A stretch of 64,000 bases of DNA from Plantibacter sp. VKM Ac-2880 (GTDB lineage Bacteria > Actinomycetota > Actinomycetes > Actinomycetales > Microbacteriaceae). Both the position numbers and the translations under genes were made by a program. The notes below the pieces were generated by a model, which was given only the letters and a program-made list of their open reading frames with translations, was not told the origin of the DNA and ran no database searches. Positions 42,194-54,015 of the stretch are shown one piece after another (the first letter of the stretch is position 1; every line of letters begins with the position of its first letter). The DNA lies in contig NZ_JADKSJ010000001.1 in NCBI RefSeq assembly GCF_015351235.1, forward strand, positions 2,187,668 to 2,251,667, given 5' to 3'.

Positions 42194-43071
42194 GGGGCCT
42201 CGTCGCTCGAGCGGTCGAAGGACTGCAGCAGCATCGGGAACTCGTCGGCGAACTCACGGGCGAGGGCGCCCAAGGGTCCGACCCGTTCGGCGACCTGATC
42301 GCCGGACGAGGCGTGGAGCACGGTGCCCCAGCAGCTCGCCGCCAGCGGGGAGAGTCCTCTCGCAGCGAGCCCAGCGATCGCTCCGGCGAGGACGTCTCCG
42401 CTCCCGGCGGTGCCGAGGACCGGGCCGCCACCGGGCGCGACGAAGTCCTGACGCCCGTCCGAGATCCGTCCCTGGCAGGTGACGGTGGCACCGTGGCGTC
42501 GTGCCAGCTCGCCTGGCGCGGTCTCGGGGTCCGCCTCGTCGACGTCGAGCAGGATCGCCGCCTCCGCGACGTTCGGAGTGAAGACGAGCCGGCCCTCGAG
42601 CCCCGTCGAGAACTCGGGGAGGTGCGAGAGCGCCCCGAGGCCGAAGGCGTCGAGGATCACGACCGTCTCCGCGCCCAGCGACGGCCGGATCCGCCGGAGC
42701 AGGGCGACGGCTTCATCCGCGTCGTCGAGGCCGGGGCCGAGCAGGACGCAGTCGACGTCCAGTTCGTCGTCGAGACGGTCGACGGCGTCACCCCGGACGG
42801 CTCCGTCGGTGGTCTCGGCCAGGCCGATCACGCCCGCCTCCGGGAAGGCCACGGCGAGCGCGGACGCCGCCGACTCACCGACCGCGAGGGTGATCCTGCC
42901 CGCACCGACCCGCAATGCGGCGAGCCCGGCCAAGGCGACGGCCCCAGGGGTCCTCCGAGCTCCGCCGACGACGAGCACCGATCCGCGATCGTCCTTGGAC
43001 GAGCCGGGATCAGGAAGCGGCCAGGCGGCGAGCGCGCCCGGCGTGAGGGCGACGGGTTCAGTGGTGGACAT
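42190..43071 (-). CDS. nnrD: ADP-dependent NAD(P)H-hydrate dehydratase
   Basis: Repairs hydrated NAD(P)H. The 293-residue protein is the carbohydrate-kinase-like dehydratase domain alone, without the NnrE epimerase domain found in fused forms. Motifs: [40 protein letters not shown] and the catalytic Asp region [16 protein letters not shown]. Its 5' end overlaps the histidine phosphatase gene by 14 bp, and its stop codon is interleaved with that of the convergent xfp gene. Confidence 0.9.
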   Translation of the reverse strand: MSTTEPVALTPGALAAWPLPDPGSSKDDRGSVLVVGGARRTPGAVALAGLAALRVGAGRITLAVGESAASALAVAFPEAGVIGLAETTDGAVRGDAVDRLDDELDVDCVLLGPGLDDADEAVALLRRIRPSLGAETVVILDAFGLGALSHLPEFSTGLEGRLVFTPNVAEAAILLDVDEADPETAPGELARRHGATVTCQGRISDGRQDFVAPGGGPVLGTAGSGDVLAGAIAGLAARGLSPLAASCWGTVLHASSGDQVAERVGPLGALAREFADEFPMLLQSFDRSSDEAP

Positions 43072-43798
43072 CAGGCACCCCCGCGTGCTCGGTGACCGCG
43101 ACCAGCTCCTGCTGCAGATGGGCCGTCGCGTTCGCGGCCCGCGCTCGCCAAGCCCGACCGTCGTGGACCAGGTGGGTGAACGAGGCGTTCGGGGTGGGGC
43201 GCAACGCCGCCTCCTCGAGGACGCGGTGTTCGTCCCACCCCTCGCACACGTAGCGGAAGAGCGAGATCACGGCGTCGTGGCAGACCACCAGGGCGCGAGT
43301 GCGGTCCGGGTATCGGTCGAGGTCCCGGACGAACGAGCGGATGCGGAGCGCCACGTCGGTCCACGACTCACCTCCCGGCGGCCGGTAGTAGAACTTCCCG
43401 AGGAAGCGCCGTCTGGCGGCCTCGTCCGGGAATTCGGCATCGACGCCGAGTGAGGTGAACGTGTCGAGGATCCCGAGGTCGCGGTCGCGGAGTCGTTCGT
43501 CGATGAGCGGGCGCAAGCCGTCGGCGTCCATGGCGGCCGCGCGGAGGGCGACGACCGCGGTCTCGTGGGCGCGTCGGAAGGGCGAACTGAACACGATGTC
43601 CGGGTGGTCCGTCGGTGCCAGACCCGCCAGACGGGTGCCGACCGCGGCGGCCTGTTCCACCCCGAGGGGTGACAGCGAGACGTCGGCGTCGCGATCCGGG
43701 ACGGCGATCCGGTGAGCCCCGGTGCGTTCGGCTTCGTGTGCTGCGACGTTGCCGGCGCTTTCACCGTGGCGGACGAGGATGAGTTCCGTGATGGCCAT
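43058..43798 (-). CDS. Histidine phosphatase family protein
   Basis: Phosphoglycerate-mutase-like phosphatase of 246 residues. The phospho-accepting histidine is in LILVRHGESAGN near residue 10, further residues are FSSPFRRAHETA and the second His in LVVCHDAVISLFR. The substrate cannot be predicted. A TAGCGT -10 box lies six bases before the ATG (43805-43810), which suggests a leaderless transcript, though GGGTGG between them could also serve as a ribosome site. First gene of a two-gene operon with nnrD. Confidence 0.88.
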   Translation of the reverse strand: MAITELILVRHGESAGNVAAHEAERTGAHRIAVPDRDADVSLSPLGVEQAAAVGTRLAGLAPTDHPDIVFSSPFRRAHETAVVALRAAAMDADGLRPLIDERLRDRDLGILDTFTSLGVDAEFPDEAARRRFLGKFYYRPPGGESWTDVALRIRSFVRDLDRYPDRTRALVVCHDAVISLFRYVCEGWDEHRVLEEAALRPTPNASFTHLVHDGRAWRARAANATAHLQQELVAVTEHAGVPDVHH

Positions 43799-43952
43799 CC
43801 ACCCACGCTAATCAGCCGTTCTCCGCGGTCACACACCTTGACGATTCGCCGATGATCCGGCATGGGCCGAGGTCGCGGGCCGCTGGTGGAGTCGGATCTC
43901 GGTTCATCCGCGTTTGCGACAAAGCGACGATGCACGACCGACGAGCGCGTCC

Positions 43953-43958
43953 TATCGT
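43953..43958 (+). promoter_or_regulatory. MFS gene -10 box placed for a leaderless transcript
   Basis: TATCGT ends six bases before the ATG of the MFS gene; no Shine-Dalgarno sequence is present. On the other strand TAGCGT at 43805-43810 has the same spacing to the histidine phosphatase start. Confidence 0.45.
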
Positions 43959-43964
43959 TCGACC

Positions 43965-45566
43965 ATGCCTGCACCTTCTGCAACCCCACCCGCGCAACCG
44001 TCGGCATGGGCACCCATGGCGATCACCGCCTTCAGGGTGCTGTGGTTCGCCCAGTTGGGCAGCAACATCGGGACCTGGATGCAGACCGTCGGAGCCCAGT
44101 GGTACCTGGTCGAAACCGCTGCAGGAGCGGCGGTGATCGCCCTCGTGCAGACCGCGAGCCTCGCACCGGCCATCCTGGTGGCCCTCCCGGCCGGGGTCCT
44201 CGCGGACTCGCTCGACCGACGACGACTGCTGATCTGGGGGTCGTCGGCGAGCGCCGTCCTCGCAGCCGCCCTCACGGTGGTGGCGGCGACCGGTGCACTG
44301 ACCCCCTGGACGATCCTCGGGTTCACCTTCCTGCTCGGCATCACCTCCACCCTGACATCGCCGGCGTGGCAGGCGATCCAGCCGGAGCTCGTGCCCCGCA
44401 ACCTCATCGCGGCGTCGTCCGCGCTCGGTGGGGTGACGGTGAACGGTGCTCGCGCGGTCGGTCCCGCCCTGGCCGGCGCCGCGCTGTCGGCCTTCGGCGC
44501 GCCCGTCGTGTTCGGGATCAACGCGCTGAGCTTCGTCGGGGCCGTGATCGCCCTCGTGTGGTGGAAGCGGCCGGCGCAGACCGGTCTCGACGACCGCGAG
44601 CGGTTCGGCGCCGCACTGCAGGCGGGGGTCCGCTACGTCGCTTCCGCGCACCTCGTCCGCCGGATCCTGCTGCGGTCCGCACTCTTCGCCCTCCCGGCCA
44701 GCGCACTCTGGGCGCTGCTGCCCCTCACCGCGAAGCGGCTCCATCTCGATTCGAGCGGGTACGGCTTCCTGCTCGGCGCGCTCGGCCTCGGTGCCGTCCT
44801 GGGCATCTTCGCCCTGCCGCTCGCTCGACGCCAGTTCTCCGACAACCTCGTCATCGCGGCGAGTGCGCTGCTCTTCGCCGCGGGGTCGCTCGCGGCGGCG
44901 TTCCTGCCAGTCGTACCGACCCTCGTCCTGCTGGTGCTCGCGGGGCTGGCCTGGATCGGCACGCTCACCGTGCTGAACGCCGCCCTGCAGCTCACCCTGC
45001 CGCAGTGGGTGCGGTCCCGCGGAGCCTCGATCTACATCCTCGTCTTCATGGGAACGATGGCCATCGGGTCGATCGGTTGGGGACTCGCCGCGCAGGCACT
45101 CGGGACGTCGGTCGCCTACGCCGCTTCGGCGGTCCTGCTGCTCCTCGTGGCGGTCAGTGTGCGGGTGCTGCCCCTGCTGCCGGGAACGGGCACCATCGAC
45201 CGCAGCATCACGATGTCGTGGCCCACGCCCACGCTGGTGTTCGAGCCGCAGCCGACCGACGGGCCGGTGCTCGTGCAGATCTCCTACACGGTCCACCCCG
45301 ACTCGCTCGCCGCGTTCCAGACCGCGATGGGTCGCGTCGAGAGCTCCCGTCGCCGAACCGGCGCATCCAGATGGGCCCTGTACCGGAGCGGCGAGGTTGC
45401 CGACGTGCAGCTGGAGACCTTCATGGTGCCGTCGTGGGGGGAGTTCCGGCGGCAGGAGACGCAGCGTCTCACCGGCCGCGACCGCGACATCCGTTCGGCA
45501 GCGTTGGAGCACACCGAGGGCGAGCCCGTCGAGCGACACTTCTTCCCGAGCCGGACCCACGCATGA
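43965..45566 (+). CDS. MFS transporter (MFS_3, enterobactin-exporter-like)
   Basis: Major-facilitator protein of 533 residues with about 11-12 membrane helices in the first 410 residues, starting FRVLWFAQLGSNIGTWMQTVGAQW, with the conserved loop PAGVLADSLDRRRLL. The C-terminal 120 residues are a soluble domain (VLVQISYTVHPDSLAAF..., RWALYRSGEVAD) that is usual in the MFS_3 family. These proteins are thought to export small molecules; the substrate is unknown. It is monocistronic, followed by the tRNA region. Confidence 0.87.
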   Translation: MPAPSATPPAQPSAWAPMAITAFRVLWFAQLGSNIGTWMQTVGAQWYLVETAAGAAVIALVQTASLAPAILVALPAGVLADSLDRRRLLIWGSSASAVLAAALTVVAATGALTPWTILGFTFLLGITSTLTSPAWQAIQPELVPRNLIAASSALGGVTVNGARAVGPALAGAALSAFGAPVVFGINALSFVGAVIALVWWKRPAQTGLDDRERFGAALQAGVRYVASAHLVRRILLRSALFALPASALWALLPLTAKRLHLDSSGYGFLLGALGLGAVLGIFALPLARRQFSDNLVIAASALLFAAGSLAAAFLPVVPTLVLLVLAGLAWIGTLTVLNAALQLTLPQWVRSRGASIYILVFMGTMAIGSIGWGLAAQALGTSVAYAASAVLLLLVAVSVRVLPLLPGTGTIDRSITMSWPTPTLVFEPQPTDGPVLVQISYTVHPDSLAAFQTAMGRVESSRRRTGASRWALYRSGEVADVQLETFMVPSWGEFRRQETQRLTGRDRDIRSAALEHTEGEPVERHFFPSRTHA

Positions 45567-45625
45567 CCGGAGGCGGAGGCCGAGCCGGAACGGCCTGCAC
45601 CCGCGGGGACGGGTGCTGACCAACG

Positions 45626-45650
45626 AAAAAACTCCTGGCGGACCAGGAGT
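45626..45650 (-). terminator. Rho-independent terminator of tRNA-Val(CAC)
   Basis: On the minus strand ACTCCTGG and CCAGGAGT form an 8-bp stem with a 4-base loop followed by six U residues, starting 7 bp after the tRNA. This is the clearest U-tract terminator in the window. Confidence 0.88.
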
Positions 45651-45656
45651 GTGCTG

Positions 45657-45729
45657 TGGGCGATACCGGACTCGAACCGATGACCTCTTCCGTGTGAAGG
45701 AAGCGCGCTACCAACTGCGCCAATCGCCC
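45657..45729 (-). tRNA. tRNA-Val (anticodon CAC)
   Basis: Full cloverleaf with a 7-bp acceptor stem (GGGCGAT/ATCGCCC), anticodon stem CTTCC/GGAAG, loop TTCACAC giving anticodon CAC for codon GUG, T loop TTCGAGT and discriminator A. CCA is not encoded. It is close in sequence to the Val(GAC) genes on the other strand. Confidence 0.95.
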
Positions 45730-45836
45730 GCAGGTCGTTCGCACCGGGGTGCCGAACAGCCGCGAGTCACGATACTAGCCGATGCCGAGTGTCGAACGCA
45801 CATCGGCCACGCGCACAGCGCGGCGTGCGCGCCGGT

Positions 45837-45866
45837 TTGAACATCGGTCCCGCTTTCGGCTAGAGT
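45837..45866 (+). promoter_or_regulatory. Promoter of the first tRNA Gly-Cys-Val set
   Basis: TTGAAC (45837-45842) and TAGAGT (45861-45866) are 18 bp apart, about 28 bp upstream of tRNA-Gly. The same -10 box TAGAGT recurs before the second set (46424-46429) but there no recognisable -35 accompanies it. Confidence 0.65.
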
Positions 45867-45894
45867 CGTTCGAGCACGCAGTGATGCGAGCAAT

Positions 45895-45966
45895 GCGGAT
45901 GTGGCGCAGTGGTAGCGCATCACCTTGCCAAGGTGAGGGTCGCGAGTTCGAATCTCGTCATCCGCT
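45895..45966 (+). tRNA. tRNA-Gly (anticodon GCC), copy 1
   Basis: Acceptor GCGGATG/CATCCGC, anticodon stem TCACC/GGTGA with loop TTGCCAA, anticodon GCC, discriminator T; CCA is not encoded. First of a Gly-Cys-Val triplet. Confidence 0.96.
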
Positions 45967-46026
45967 CGAGTGTCAGTGGTGTCGTTCCGTGAGGAACCCC
46001 ATTCGGCAGTGTGTTCGGTCACACAT

Positions 46027-46100
46027 GGTGGCGTGGCCGAGAGGCTAGGCAGCGGCCTGCAAAGCCGTCCACACGGGTTCGAATCCCGTCGCCACCTCCA
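46027..46100 (+). tRNA. tRNA-Cys (anticodon GCA), copy 1
   Basis: Acceptor GGTGGCG/CGCCACC, anticodon stem GCGGC/GCCGT with loop CTGCAAA, anticodon GCA, discriminator T at 46097. The CCA end is encoded (46098-46100) in this copy. Confidence 0.95.
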
Positions 46101-46157
46101 CTCGGTAGCATCGGTTCCATCAGCAACATCCCGGCGTCGTGTCCACACACGCCACCC

Positions 46158-46232
46158 GGGCGATTGGCGCAGCGGTAGCGCGCTTCCCTGACACGGAAGA
46201 GGTCACTGGTTCGATCCCAGTATCGCCCACCA
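46158..46232 (+). tRNA. tRNA-Val (anticodon GAC), copy 1
   Basis: Acceptor GGGCGAT/ATCGCCC, anticodon stem CTTCC/GGAAG with loop CTGACAC, anticodon GAC, discriminator A at 46229 and an encoded CCA (46230-46232). Confidence 0.95.
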
Positions 46233-46239
46233 GCATCAC

Positions 46240-46271
46240 GACGGCCCCGGACGAACACGTCCGGGGCCGTC
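46240..46271 (+). terminator. Hairpin after the first tRNA set
   Basis: GACGGCCCCGGACG pairs perfectly with CGTCCGGGGCCGTC around a 4-base loop, 7 bp after tRNA-Val. The following 186 bp to the second set carry only a -10 box and no gene. Confidence 0.8.
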
Positions 46272-46457
46272 GCCGTTTCCCCACATCGCCCGCCGCCGGA
46301 GACTCGGCACCGCACCGCGACGCGCCCGGAAACATCGATTTTCACCCGCGTTTTTCCCCGGAACATCAAGGATCCTGGTGACTCGCCGAGGCGGACGTGT
46401 CACCAGGGGGCTCGAAGATCGGCTAGAGTTTCCAAGCACCCGGAAACGGGTGTGAAT

Positions 46458-46529
46458 GCGGATGTGGCGCAGTGGTAGCGCATCACCTTGCCAAGGTGAG
46501 GGTCGCGAGTTCGAATCTCGTCATCCGCT
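46458..46529 (+). tRNA. tRNA-Gly (anticodon GCC), copy 2
   Basis: Identical over its 72 bases to copy 1; the flanking 9 bases (CGAGTGTCAG) are also shared. CCA is not encoded. Confidence 0.96.
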
Positions 46530-46585
46530 CGAGTGTCAGCAGGATCGTGTGAACGTCCCGCTCGACAGTGTGTTCAGTCACACGT

Positions 46586-46656
46586 GGTGGCGTGGCCGAG
46601 AGGCTAGGCAGCGGCCTGCAAAGCCGTCCACACGGGTTCGAATCCCGTCGCCACCT
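46586..46656 (+). tRNA. tRNA-Cys (anticodon GCA), copy 2
   Basis: Identical to copy 1 through the discriminator T. Unlike copy 1 it is followed by CGG, so CCA is not encoded. Confidence 0.95.
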
Positions 46657-46676
46657 CGGTACAACACCACTCACCT

Positions 46677-46748
46677 GGGCGATTGGCGCAGCGGTAGCGC
46701 GCTTCCCTGACACGGAAGAGGTCACTGGTTCGATCCCAGTATCGCCCA
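46677..46748 (+). tRNA. tRNA-Val (anticodon GAC), copy 2
   Basis: Identical to copy 1 through the discriminator A, but followed by CAG, so CCA is not encoded here. Confidence 0.95.
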
Positions 46749-46752
46749 CAGG

Positions 46753-46793
46753 AACACGAAGGGCCCGAGCGATCAGCTCGGGCCCTTCGTGTT
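46753..46793. terminator. Bidirectional terminator after the second tRNA set
   Basis: AACACGAAGGGCCCGAGC pairs perfectly with its complement around a 5-base loop (18-bp stem). It stands between the tRNA operon and the convergent lysoplasmalogenase-like gene. Confidence 0.85.
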
Positions 46794-46822
46794 GAACCCC
46801 GACGCACGGGTCGGATCTCCGC

Positions 46823-47506
46823 TCAGACGGAGACGACCGACCGTTCGCGGCGGCGCAGGATCTCCGCGACACCCCACACGATAAGGCCCTGGCCAGCAGC
46901 GTAGGTGGCCATGATGATCTCGTCCGCCGCCCAGACCGTGACCGCGGGGACGAAGCGGTCGAGCCCGATCAGCGAGTCCGAGACCAGGAACAGCGCACCG
47001 CCGACGGCGATCGTCGGCGTCGTCATCGTCGAGGCCGCCGCCATGGCCCCGATCACGATGGCGTAGAGGACGACCGCCGGATAGAGCGCCCCCATGTCCT
47101 GCTGGCTGAGCAGTGCGACGCCGGCGACGAGCCACACCAGGTACACGAGGGCCCAGACGGGCGGACGCTTCCTGGTCCGCAGATGCCGGACGAAGAGGAC
47201 GACGTAGCCGGCCTGCGCGAGCATGAAGAACAGGATCCCCACGCCGAACGCGAGTTGCCCCGGGATCATGAGGGCGATGTCGCCCGCCCAGCTGCAGAGG
47301 ATCGCGACGAGCGCGGTGACCGCAGCGGCCGTCAGTCGTCGGATCGACCAGACGAGCGCCAGCGCGAGGACCAACATGATGAACGGCTTCGTGAGGAGCG
47401 ACAGCCACTCCTGGCCGGAGGCGAGGGCGACGATGTGCACGAGGGCGACTGCGGGCAGTGCGGCGAAGAGCGCTGTCGCCGCCCCGGTCCTCTGCCCAGC
47501 CGTCAT
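46823..47506 (-). CDS. Lysoplasmalogenase-like (YhhN/TMEM86 family) membrane protein
   Basis: Integral membrane protein of 227 residues with about eight hydrophobic helices; eukaryotic relatives cleave lysoplasmalogens. YhhN-type features are FIMLVLALALVWSIRR, CSWAGDIALMI (a conserved Asp), GALFLVSDSLIGLDRF (second conserved Asp) and YAAGQGLIVWGV near the end. ATG 47506 follows a purine-rich GGGGGTGG and lies downstream of a TAGAGT -10 box at 47538-47543; GTG 47539 would overlap that box. Divergent from thrS. Confidence 0.82.
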   Translation of the reverse strand: MTAGQRTGAATALFAALPAVALVHIVALASGQEWLSLLTKPFIMLVLALALVWSIRRLTAAAVTALVAILCSWAGDIALMIPGQLAFGVGILFFMLAQAGYVVLFVRHLRTRKRPPVWALVYLVWLVAGVALLSQQDMGALYPAVVLYAIVIGAMAAASTMTTPTIAVGGALFLVSDSLIGLDRFVPAVTVWAADEIIMATYAAGQGLIVWGVAEILRRRERSVVSV

Positions 47507-47643
47507 CAGCGCCACCCCCGTCACGTCGTAGGCCTTCACTCTAGCGATGCGGCCGAGTGCGGACCATGGCCGCAGCGTCTCGCCGCCGCGGACGACGATA
47601 GGCTTGCACGGCCAAGGTTTCACCTGAGAAAGAGAGATCATCC

Positions 47644-49607
<1,964 letters not shown>

Positions 49608-49611
<4 letters not shown>

Positions 49612-50168
49612 CCTCGGGCACGGATCCGGAGTCGTTCGAGTCGATCGACACCTCCCACCTGGTGGGCGTCCCGGACGCGTTCCAGCGCCTGTGGACGCCC
49701 CACCGGATGGTGTACATCAAACAGGGTCAACCGTCCGACGACGGCTGCCCGTTCTGCATCGCACCGACCCTCGACGACGAGTCCGCGCTCATCGTGCACC
49801 GCGGAGAACACGCCTTCGTGCTCCTCAACCTGTTCCCGTACAACTCCGGGCACCTGCTCGTCTGCCCATACCGCCACGTCGCGATGTACGACGACGCGAC
49901 GCCTGCCGAGGTCGCGGAGATCGGGAGTCTGACGCAGACGGCGATGCGGGTCCTCCGATCGGTGTCGAACAACGACGGCTTCAACCTGGGGATGAACCAG
50001 GGTGCGGTCGCCGGTGCCGGGATCGCTGCGCACCTCCACCAGCACATCGTCCCGCGCTGGGCGACGGACGCGAACTTCTTCCCGATCATCGCCCAGACCA
50101 AGGCGCTCCCGCAGCTCCTCGGCGACGTGCGCCGATCCATCGCGGAGGCCTGGCCGACCGCCGACTGA
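49608..50168 (+). CDS. HIT-family diadenosine tetraphosphate hydrolase/phosphorylase
   Basis: Histidine-triad protein of 186 residues, with the active-site [10 protein letters not shown] near residue 145 and the zinc-like DGCPFC knuckle near residue 45. It matches the group of the M. tuberculosis Ap4A phosphorylase Rv2613c, which also follows thrS. Its ATG overlaps the thrS stop codon, so the two are coupled. The activity (phosphorylase against hydrolase) cannot be told from the sequence. Confidence 0.88.
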
Positions 50169-50199
50169 TCCGATCCGGGCCGAGACCGCTCGAGCCCAA

Positions 50200-50252
50200 G
50201 TCCAATTTCCGGCCGTTGGACGGAGCATCACCAGGCCACTCGGGGATACGCT
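50200..50252 (+). promoter_or_regulatory. pdxS promoter region with an inverted repeat
   Basis: GTCCAA (50200-50205) and TTGGAC (50216-50221) form an inverted repeat. TACGCT (50247-50252) is a possible -10 box seven bases before the pdxS ATG, and no Shine-Dalgarno is present, so the transcript may be leaderless. The repeat could be the site of a MocR-type PdxR, but no such gene is in the window. Confidence 0.35.
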
Positions 50253-50259
50253 CGCCACC

Positions 50260-51165
<906 letters not shown>

Positions 51166-51207
51166 CGGCCTCCCGGCGCTGCGCGACGCCTCGGCCCAGG
51201 TCGGGCG

Positions 51208-51804
51208 ATGACGACGCGACCGCGGGTCGGGGTCCTCGCGCTCCAAGGGGACTTCCGCGAGCACGCGGCGGTGCTCGAACACCTCGGAGCGGACGTCAGG
51301 CTGGTCAGGCGTCCGTCCGAGTTGTCGGAGGTCGACGGACTCGTCCTCCCCGGTGGCGAGTCGAGTGTCATCGAGAAACTCGCGCGCGCCTTCGACCTCG
51401 TCGACCCGTTGCGCCAGGCGATCGCCGAGGGACTCCCGGTGTACGGCACCTGCGCCGGCCTGATCCTGCTGGCGGATCGCATCCTCGACGGCATCGCCGG
51501 ACAGCACGGTCTCGGCGGACTCGACGTGTCCGTCCGCCGCAACGCCTTCGGTTCGCAGCTCGACTCCTTCGAGACCGAGCTGCGCATCCCGGTCCTCGGC
51601 GAACCCCCGGTGCACGCGGTCTTCATCCGCGCGCCGGTCGTGGAGGCGGCCGGTCCCGACGTGACGCCACTCGCCTCGTTGCCGGACGGCCGGATGGTCG
51701 CCGTCCAGCAGGGGCGACTGCTCGGCACCTCGTTCCACCCGGAGGTGACCGGGGACACCCGCTTCCACGCCTACTTCCTCGACACGGTCCGTTCGGCCGT
51801 CTGA
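51208..51804 (+). CDS. pdxT: Pyridoxal 5'-phosphate synthase glutaminase subunit
   Basis: Glutamine amidotransferase of 198 residues that feeds ammonia to PdxS. The triad is visible: Cys in [10 protein letters not shown], His and Glu in [10 protein letters not shown]; the oxyanion PGGESS and N-terminal [12 protein letters not shown] are intact. Confidence 0.95.
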   Translation: MTTRPRVGVLALQGDFREHAAVLEHLGADVRLVRRPSELSEVDGLVLPGGESSVIEKLARAFDLVDPLRQAIAEGLPVYGTCAGLILLADRILDGIAGQHGLGGLDVSVRRNAFGSQLDSFETELRIPVLGEPPVHAVFIRAPVVEAAGPDVTPLASLPDGRMVAVQQGRLLGTSFHPEVTGDTRFHAYFLDTVRSAV

Positions 51805-51901
51805 ATCTCGGGCGCGGCACCGCCGCGACGCGCACCGTGATCGCGAGTTCCGGGACGCTGGCCTAGACTGGTCAGGTTCTTTTCACGCAGTTAGGGAGCA
51901 C

Positions 51902-52663
51902 ATGTCCGGACACTCCAAGTGGGCCACGACCAAGCACAAGAAGGCGGTCATCGACGGCCGTCGCGCGAAGTCCTTCGCCAAGCTCATCAAGAACATCGAG
52001 GTCGCCGCCAAGATGGGCGGTGCAGACCTCGCGGGCAACCCGACGCTGCAAGACGCCATCCAGAAGGCGAAGAAGACCTCGGTCCCGAACGACAACATCG
52101 ACCGCGCCGTCAAGCGTGGCGCAGGCCTCACCGGTGAGGTCATCGACTACACCACGATCATGTACGAGGGGTACGGCCCGAACGGCGTCGCGCTCCTCGT
52201 CGAGTGCCTCACCGACAACAAGAACCGAGCCGCTGCCGACGTCCGGACGCTGATGTCCCGCAACGGCGGCACCATGGCCGACCCGGGCTCCGTGGCCTAC
52301 AACTTCCAGCGCAAGGGACTCATCGTGGTCCAGGCCGAGGGCACCACCGAGGACGACGTCCTCGCCGCGGTGCTCGACGCCGGCGCCGAGGAGGTCAACG
52401 CCGAGGCCGAGACCTTCGAGGTCGTCACCGAGCCGAGCGACATGGTCGCGACCCGCACCGCGTTGCAGGAGGCGGGCATCGACTACGACTCGGCCGATGT
52501 CGCCTTCGTCCCGAGCCTCAAGGTCGAGATCGACGCCGACACCGCCCGGAAGGTCTTCAAGCTGATCGATGCACTCGAGGACAACGACGACGTCCAGAAC
52601 ATCTACAGCAACTTCGACCTGACCCCCGAGGTGCAGGCCGAGTTGGAGTCCGACGACGAGTAG
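51902..52663 (+). CDS. yebC: YebC/PmpR family protein
   Basis: Protein of 253 residues with the invariant N-terminus [18 protein letters not shown] and the central [14 protein letters not shown]. Members were long called transcription regulators; recent work on the family connects them to relief of ribosome stalling at proline stretches. The ATG follows AGGGAGCAC. A TAGACT -10 box lies at 51864-51869. The order yebC-ruvCAB is common in bacteria. Confidence 0.94.
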   Translation: MSGHSKWATTKHKKAVIDGRRAKSFAKLIKNIEVAAKMGGADLAGNPTLQDAIQKAKKTSVPNDNIDRAVKRGAGLTGEVIDYTTIMYEGYGPNGVALLVECLTDNKNRAAADVRTLMSRNGGTMADPGSVAYNFQRKGLIVVQAEGTTEDDVLAAVLDAGAEEVNAEAETFEVVTEPSDMVATRTALQEAGIDYDSADVAFVPSLKVEIDADTARKVFKLIDALEDNDDVQNIYSNFDLTPEVQAELESDDE

Positions 52664-52691
52664 TCGCCCGTCTTGCTTCAGCGAGCAGCGT

Positions 52692-52707
52692 TCGAACGGA
52701 TGTACGA
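52692..52707 (+). promoter_or_regulatory. LexA (SOS) box upstream of ruvCAB
   Basis: TCGAACGGATGTACGA differs from the palindromic consensus TCGAACNNNNGTTCGA by one base. It lies 52 bp before the ruvC ATG, between yebC and ruvC; a TAGGGT -10 box (52748-52753) ends six bases before the start codon. SOS control of ruvCAB is expected in actinobacteria. Confidence 0.7.
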
Positions 52708-52759
52708 CACTCCGTCTCGGGGAGCCGTCAGTCTGCCGGGGCTCGCTTAGGGTCGGACC

Positions 52760-53392
52760 ATGACTCTGCGCGTCCTCGGCATCGATCCCGGCCTGACCCG
52801 ATGCGGGGTGGGCGTCGTGGACGTCATGCCGGGACGCAAGGCCACCATGGTGGAGTACGGCGTCATCCGCACCGACGCCCACGCGCCTCTTGAACAACGA
52901 CTGTTGATGATCGCTCAGGGCATCACCGAGGCGATCGAACGCACGTCGCCGACCGCCATGGCCGTCGAGCGGGTGTTCGCGCAGCACAACGTCCGGACCG
53001 TGATGGGCACGGCCCAGGCGAGTGGCCTCGCCTTGCATGCCGCAGCCGCGAACGGGATCCCCGTCGGCCTGCACACGCCGAGCGAGGTCAAGGCCGCCGT
53101 GACCGGGTATGGGCGCGCCGACAAGCTCCAGGTGCAGACGATGGTCGCCCGAATCCTCGGTCTCGAGGAGCTGCCCAAACCGGCCGACGCCGCCGATGCC
53201 CTGGCACTCGCCATCTGTCACGCCTGGAGACCGGTCGTATCGACCGCAGCGGCGCCGGCCGGCTCACAGCCACGGGGGAGCGCCACCCTCACCCCGGCGC
53301 AGCTCGCCTGGGCTGCTGCGGAGCGCGGCGGGGGTCCTCGCGAGGCGGCGGTCCGAGCCCGCTCCGCCCAGAGCCCTAGGCTGGGAGCATGA
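52760..53392 (+). CDS. ruvC: Crossover junction endodeoxyribonuclease
   Basis: Resolves Holliday junctions as a dimer. The four acidic catalytic residues are recognisable: Asp in [11 protein letters not shown], Glu in [13 protein letters not shown], and the two Asp of the [13 protein letters not shown] end. The enzyme core is about 165 residues; a 45-residue Ala/Arg-rich tail extends to 210. It overlaps ruvA by 4 bp. Confidence 0.95.
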   Translation: MTLRVLGIDPGLTRCGVGVVDVMPGRKATMVEYGVIRTDAHAPLEQRLLMIAQGITEAIERTSPTAMAVERVFAQHNVRTVMGTAQASGLALHAAAANGIPVGLHTPSEVKAAVTGYGRADKLQVQTMVARILGLEELPKPADAADALALAICHAWRPVVSTAAAPAGSQPRGSATLTPAQLAWAAAERGGGPREAAVRARSAQSPRLGA

Positions 53393-54015
53393 TCTCCTCC
53401 CTCCGTGGCACCGTCCTGAGCGCGGTCGGCAACCTCGTGGTGGTCGAGGTCGGCGGGGTCGGGTTCGCCGTCCAAGTGACCCCGGCGCATGCGCTGTCGC
53501 TGCGCGTCGGCTCCGAGGCCCTCCTTTCCACCACGCTCATCGTCCGCGAGGACTCGCTGTCCCTGTTCGGTTTCCGGTCAGCCGAGGAGTTGTCGGTCTT
53601 CGAACTCCTCGTCAGCGTCACCGGCGTCGGCCCGAAGTCGGCGCTCGGCGTGCTCGAGGCGCTGACCCCGGAGCAGGTCGCGACCGCCATCGCCGCCGAC
53701 GACGACGCGCCCTTCCGGAAGGTCTCCGGGATCGGACCGAAGACCGCCAAGCTCATCACGCTCTCGCTCGCAGGCAAGCTGCGCGTCACGCGCGCAGCCC
53801 CGGAGGCCCCGGCCACCACGGTCAACGCGGCCGCGGTAGCCGATCAGGTCGTGACGGCCCTCATCGGCCTGGGGTGGCCTGAGAAGACCGCGACACAGGC
53901 AGTCGTCGAGGCATCGGCCGAGGCGAGCGCAGCCGACCTCTCCGCGGTGCCGTCGCTCATCCGTCTCGCCCTCGGGAGACTCGGACCGCCGCATGCCGGA
54001 GGCCGCACCTCGTGA
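53389..54015 (+). CDS. ruvA: Holliday junction branch migration protein RuvA
   Basis: Tetrameric junction-binding subunit, 208 residues: OB fold ([10 protein letters not shown]...), then the helix-hairpin-helix pairs [16 protein letters not shown] and [16 protein letters not shown], and the C-terminal RuvB-contact domain ([18 protein letters not shown]). A TAGGCT box six bases upstream of the ATG, inside ruvC, may give an extra leaderless transcript. Confidence 0.95.
   Translation: MISSLRGTVLSAVGNLVVVEVGGVGFAVQVTPAHALSLRVGSEALLSTTLIVREDSLSLFGFRSAEELSVFELLVSVTGVGPKSALGVLEALTPEQVATAIAADDDAPFRKVSGIGPKTAKLITLSLAGKLRVTRAAPEAPATTVNAAAVADQVVTALIGLGWPEKTATQAVVEASAEASAADLSAVPSLIRLALGRLGPPHAGGRTS

Noticed and set aside
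45782-46710. Short open frames across the tRNA cluster
   Set aside because: They run through tRNA genes, repeat exactly in both copies of the duplication and have no ribosome sites.
45657-46793. tRNA genes as a phage or island attachment site
   Set aside because: No integrase gene, no displaced tRNA 3' fragment and no change in composition is present near the cluster; a tandem duplication explains the repeats.
47507-47643. T-box riboswitch upstream of thrS
   Set aside because: The leader from the likely -10 box (TAGGCT at 47599) to the GTG is only about 40 bases and has no T-box sequence or terminator hairpin.
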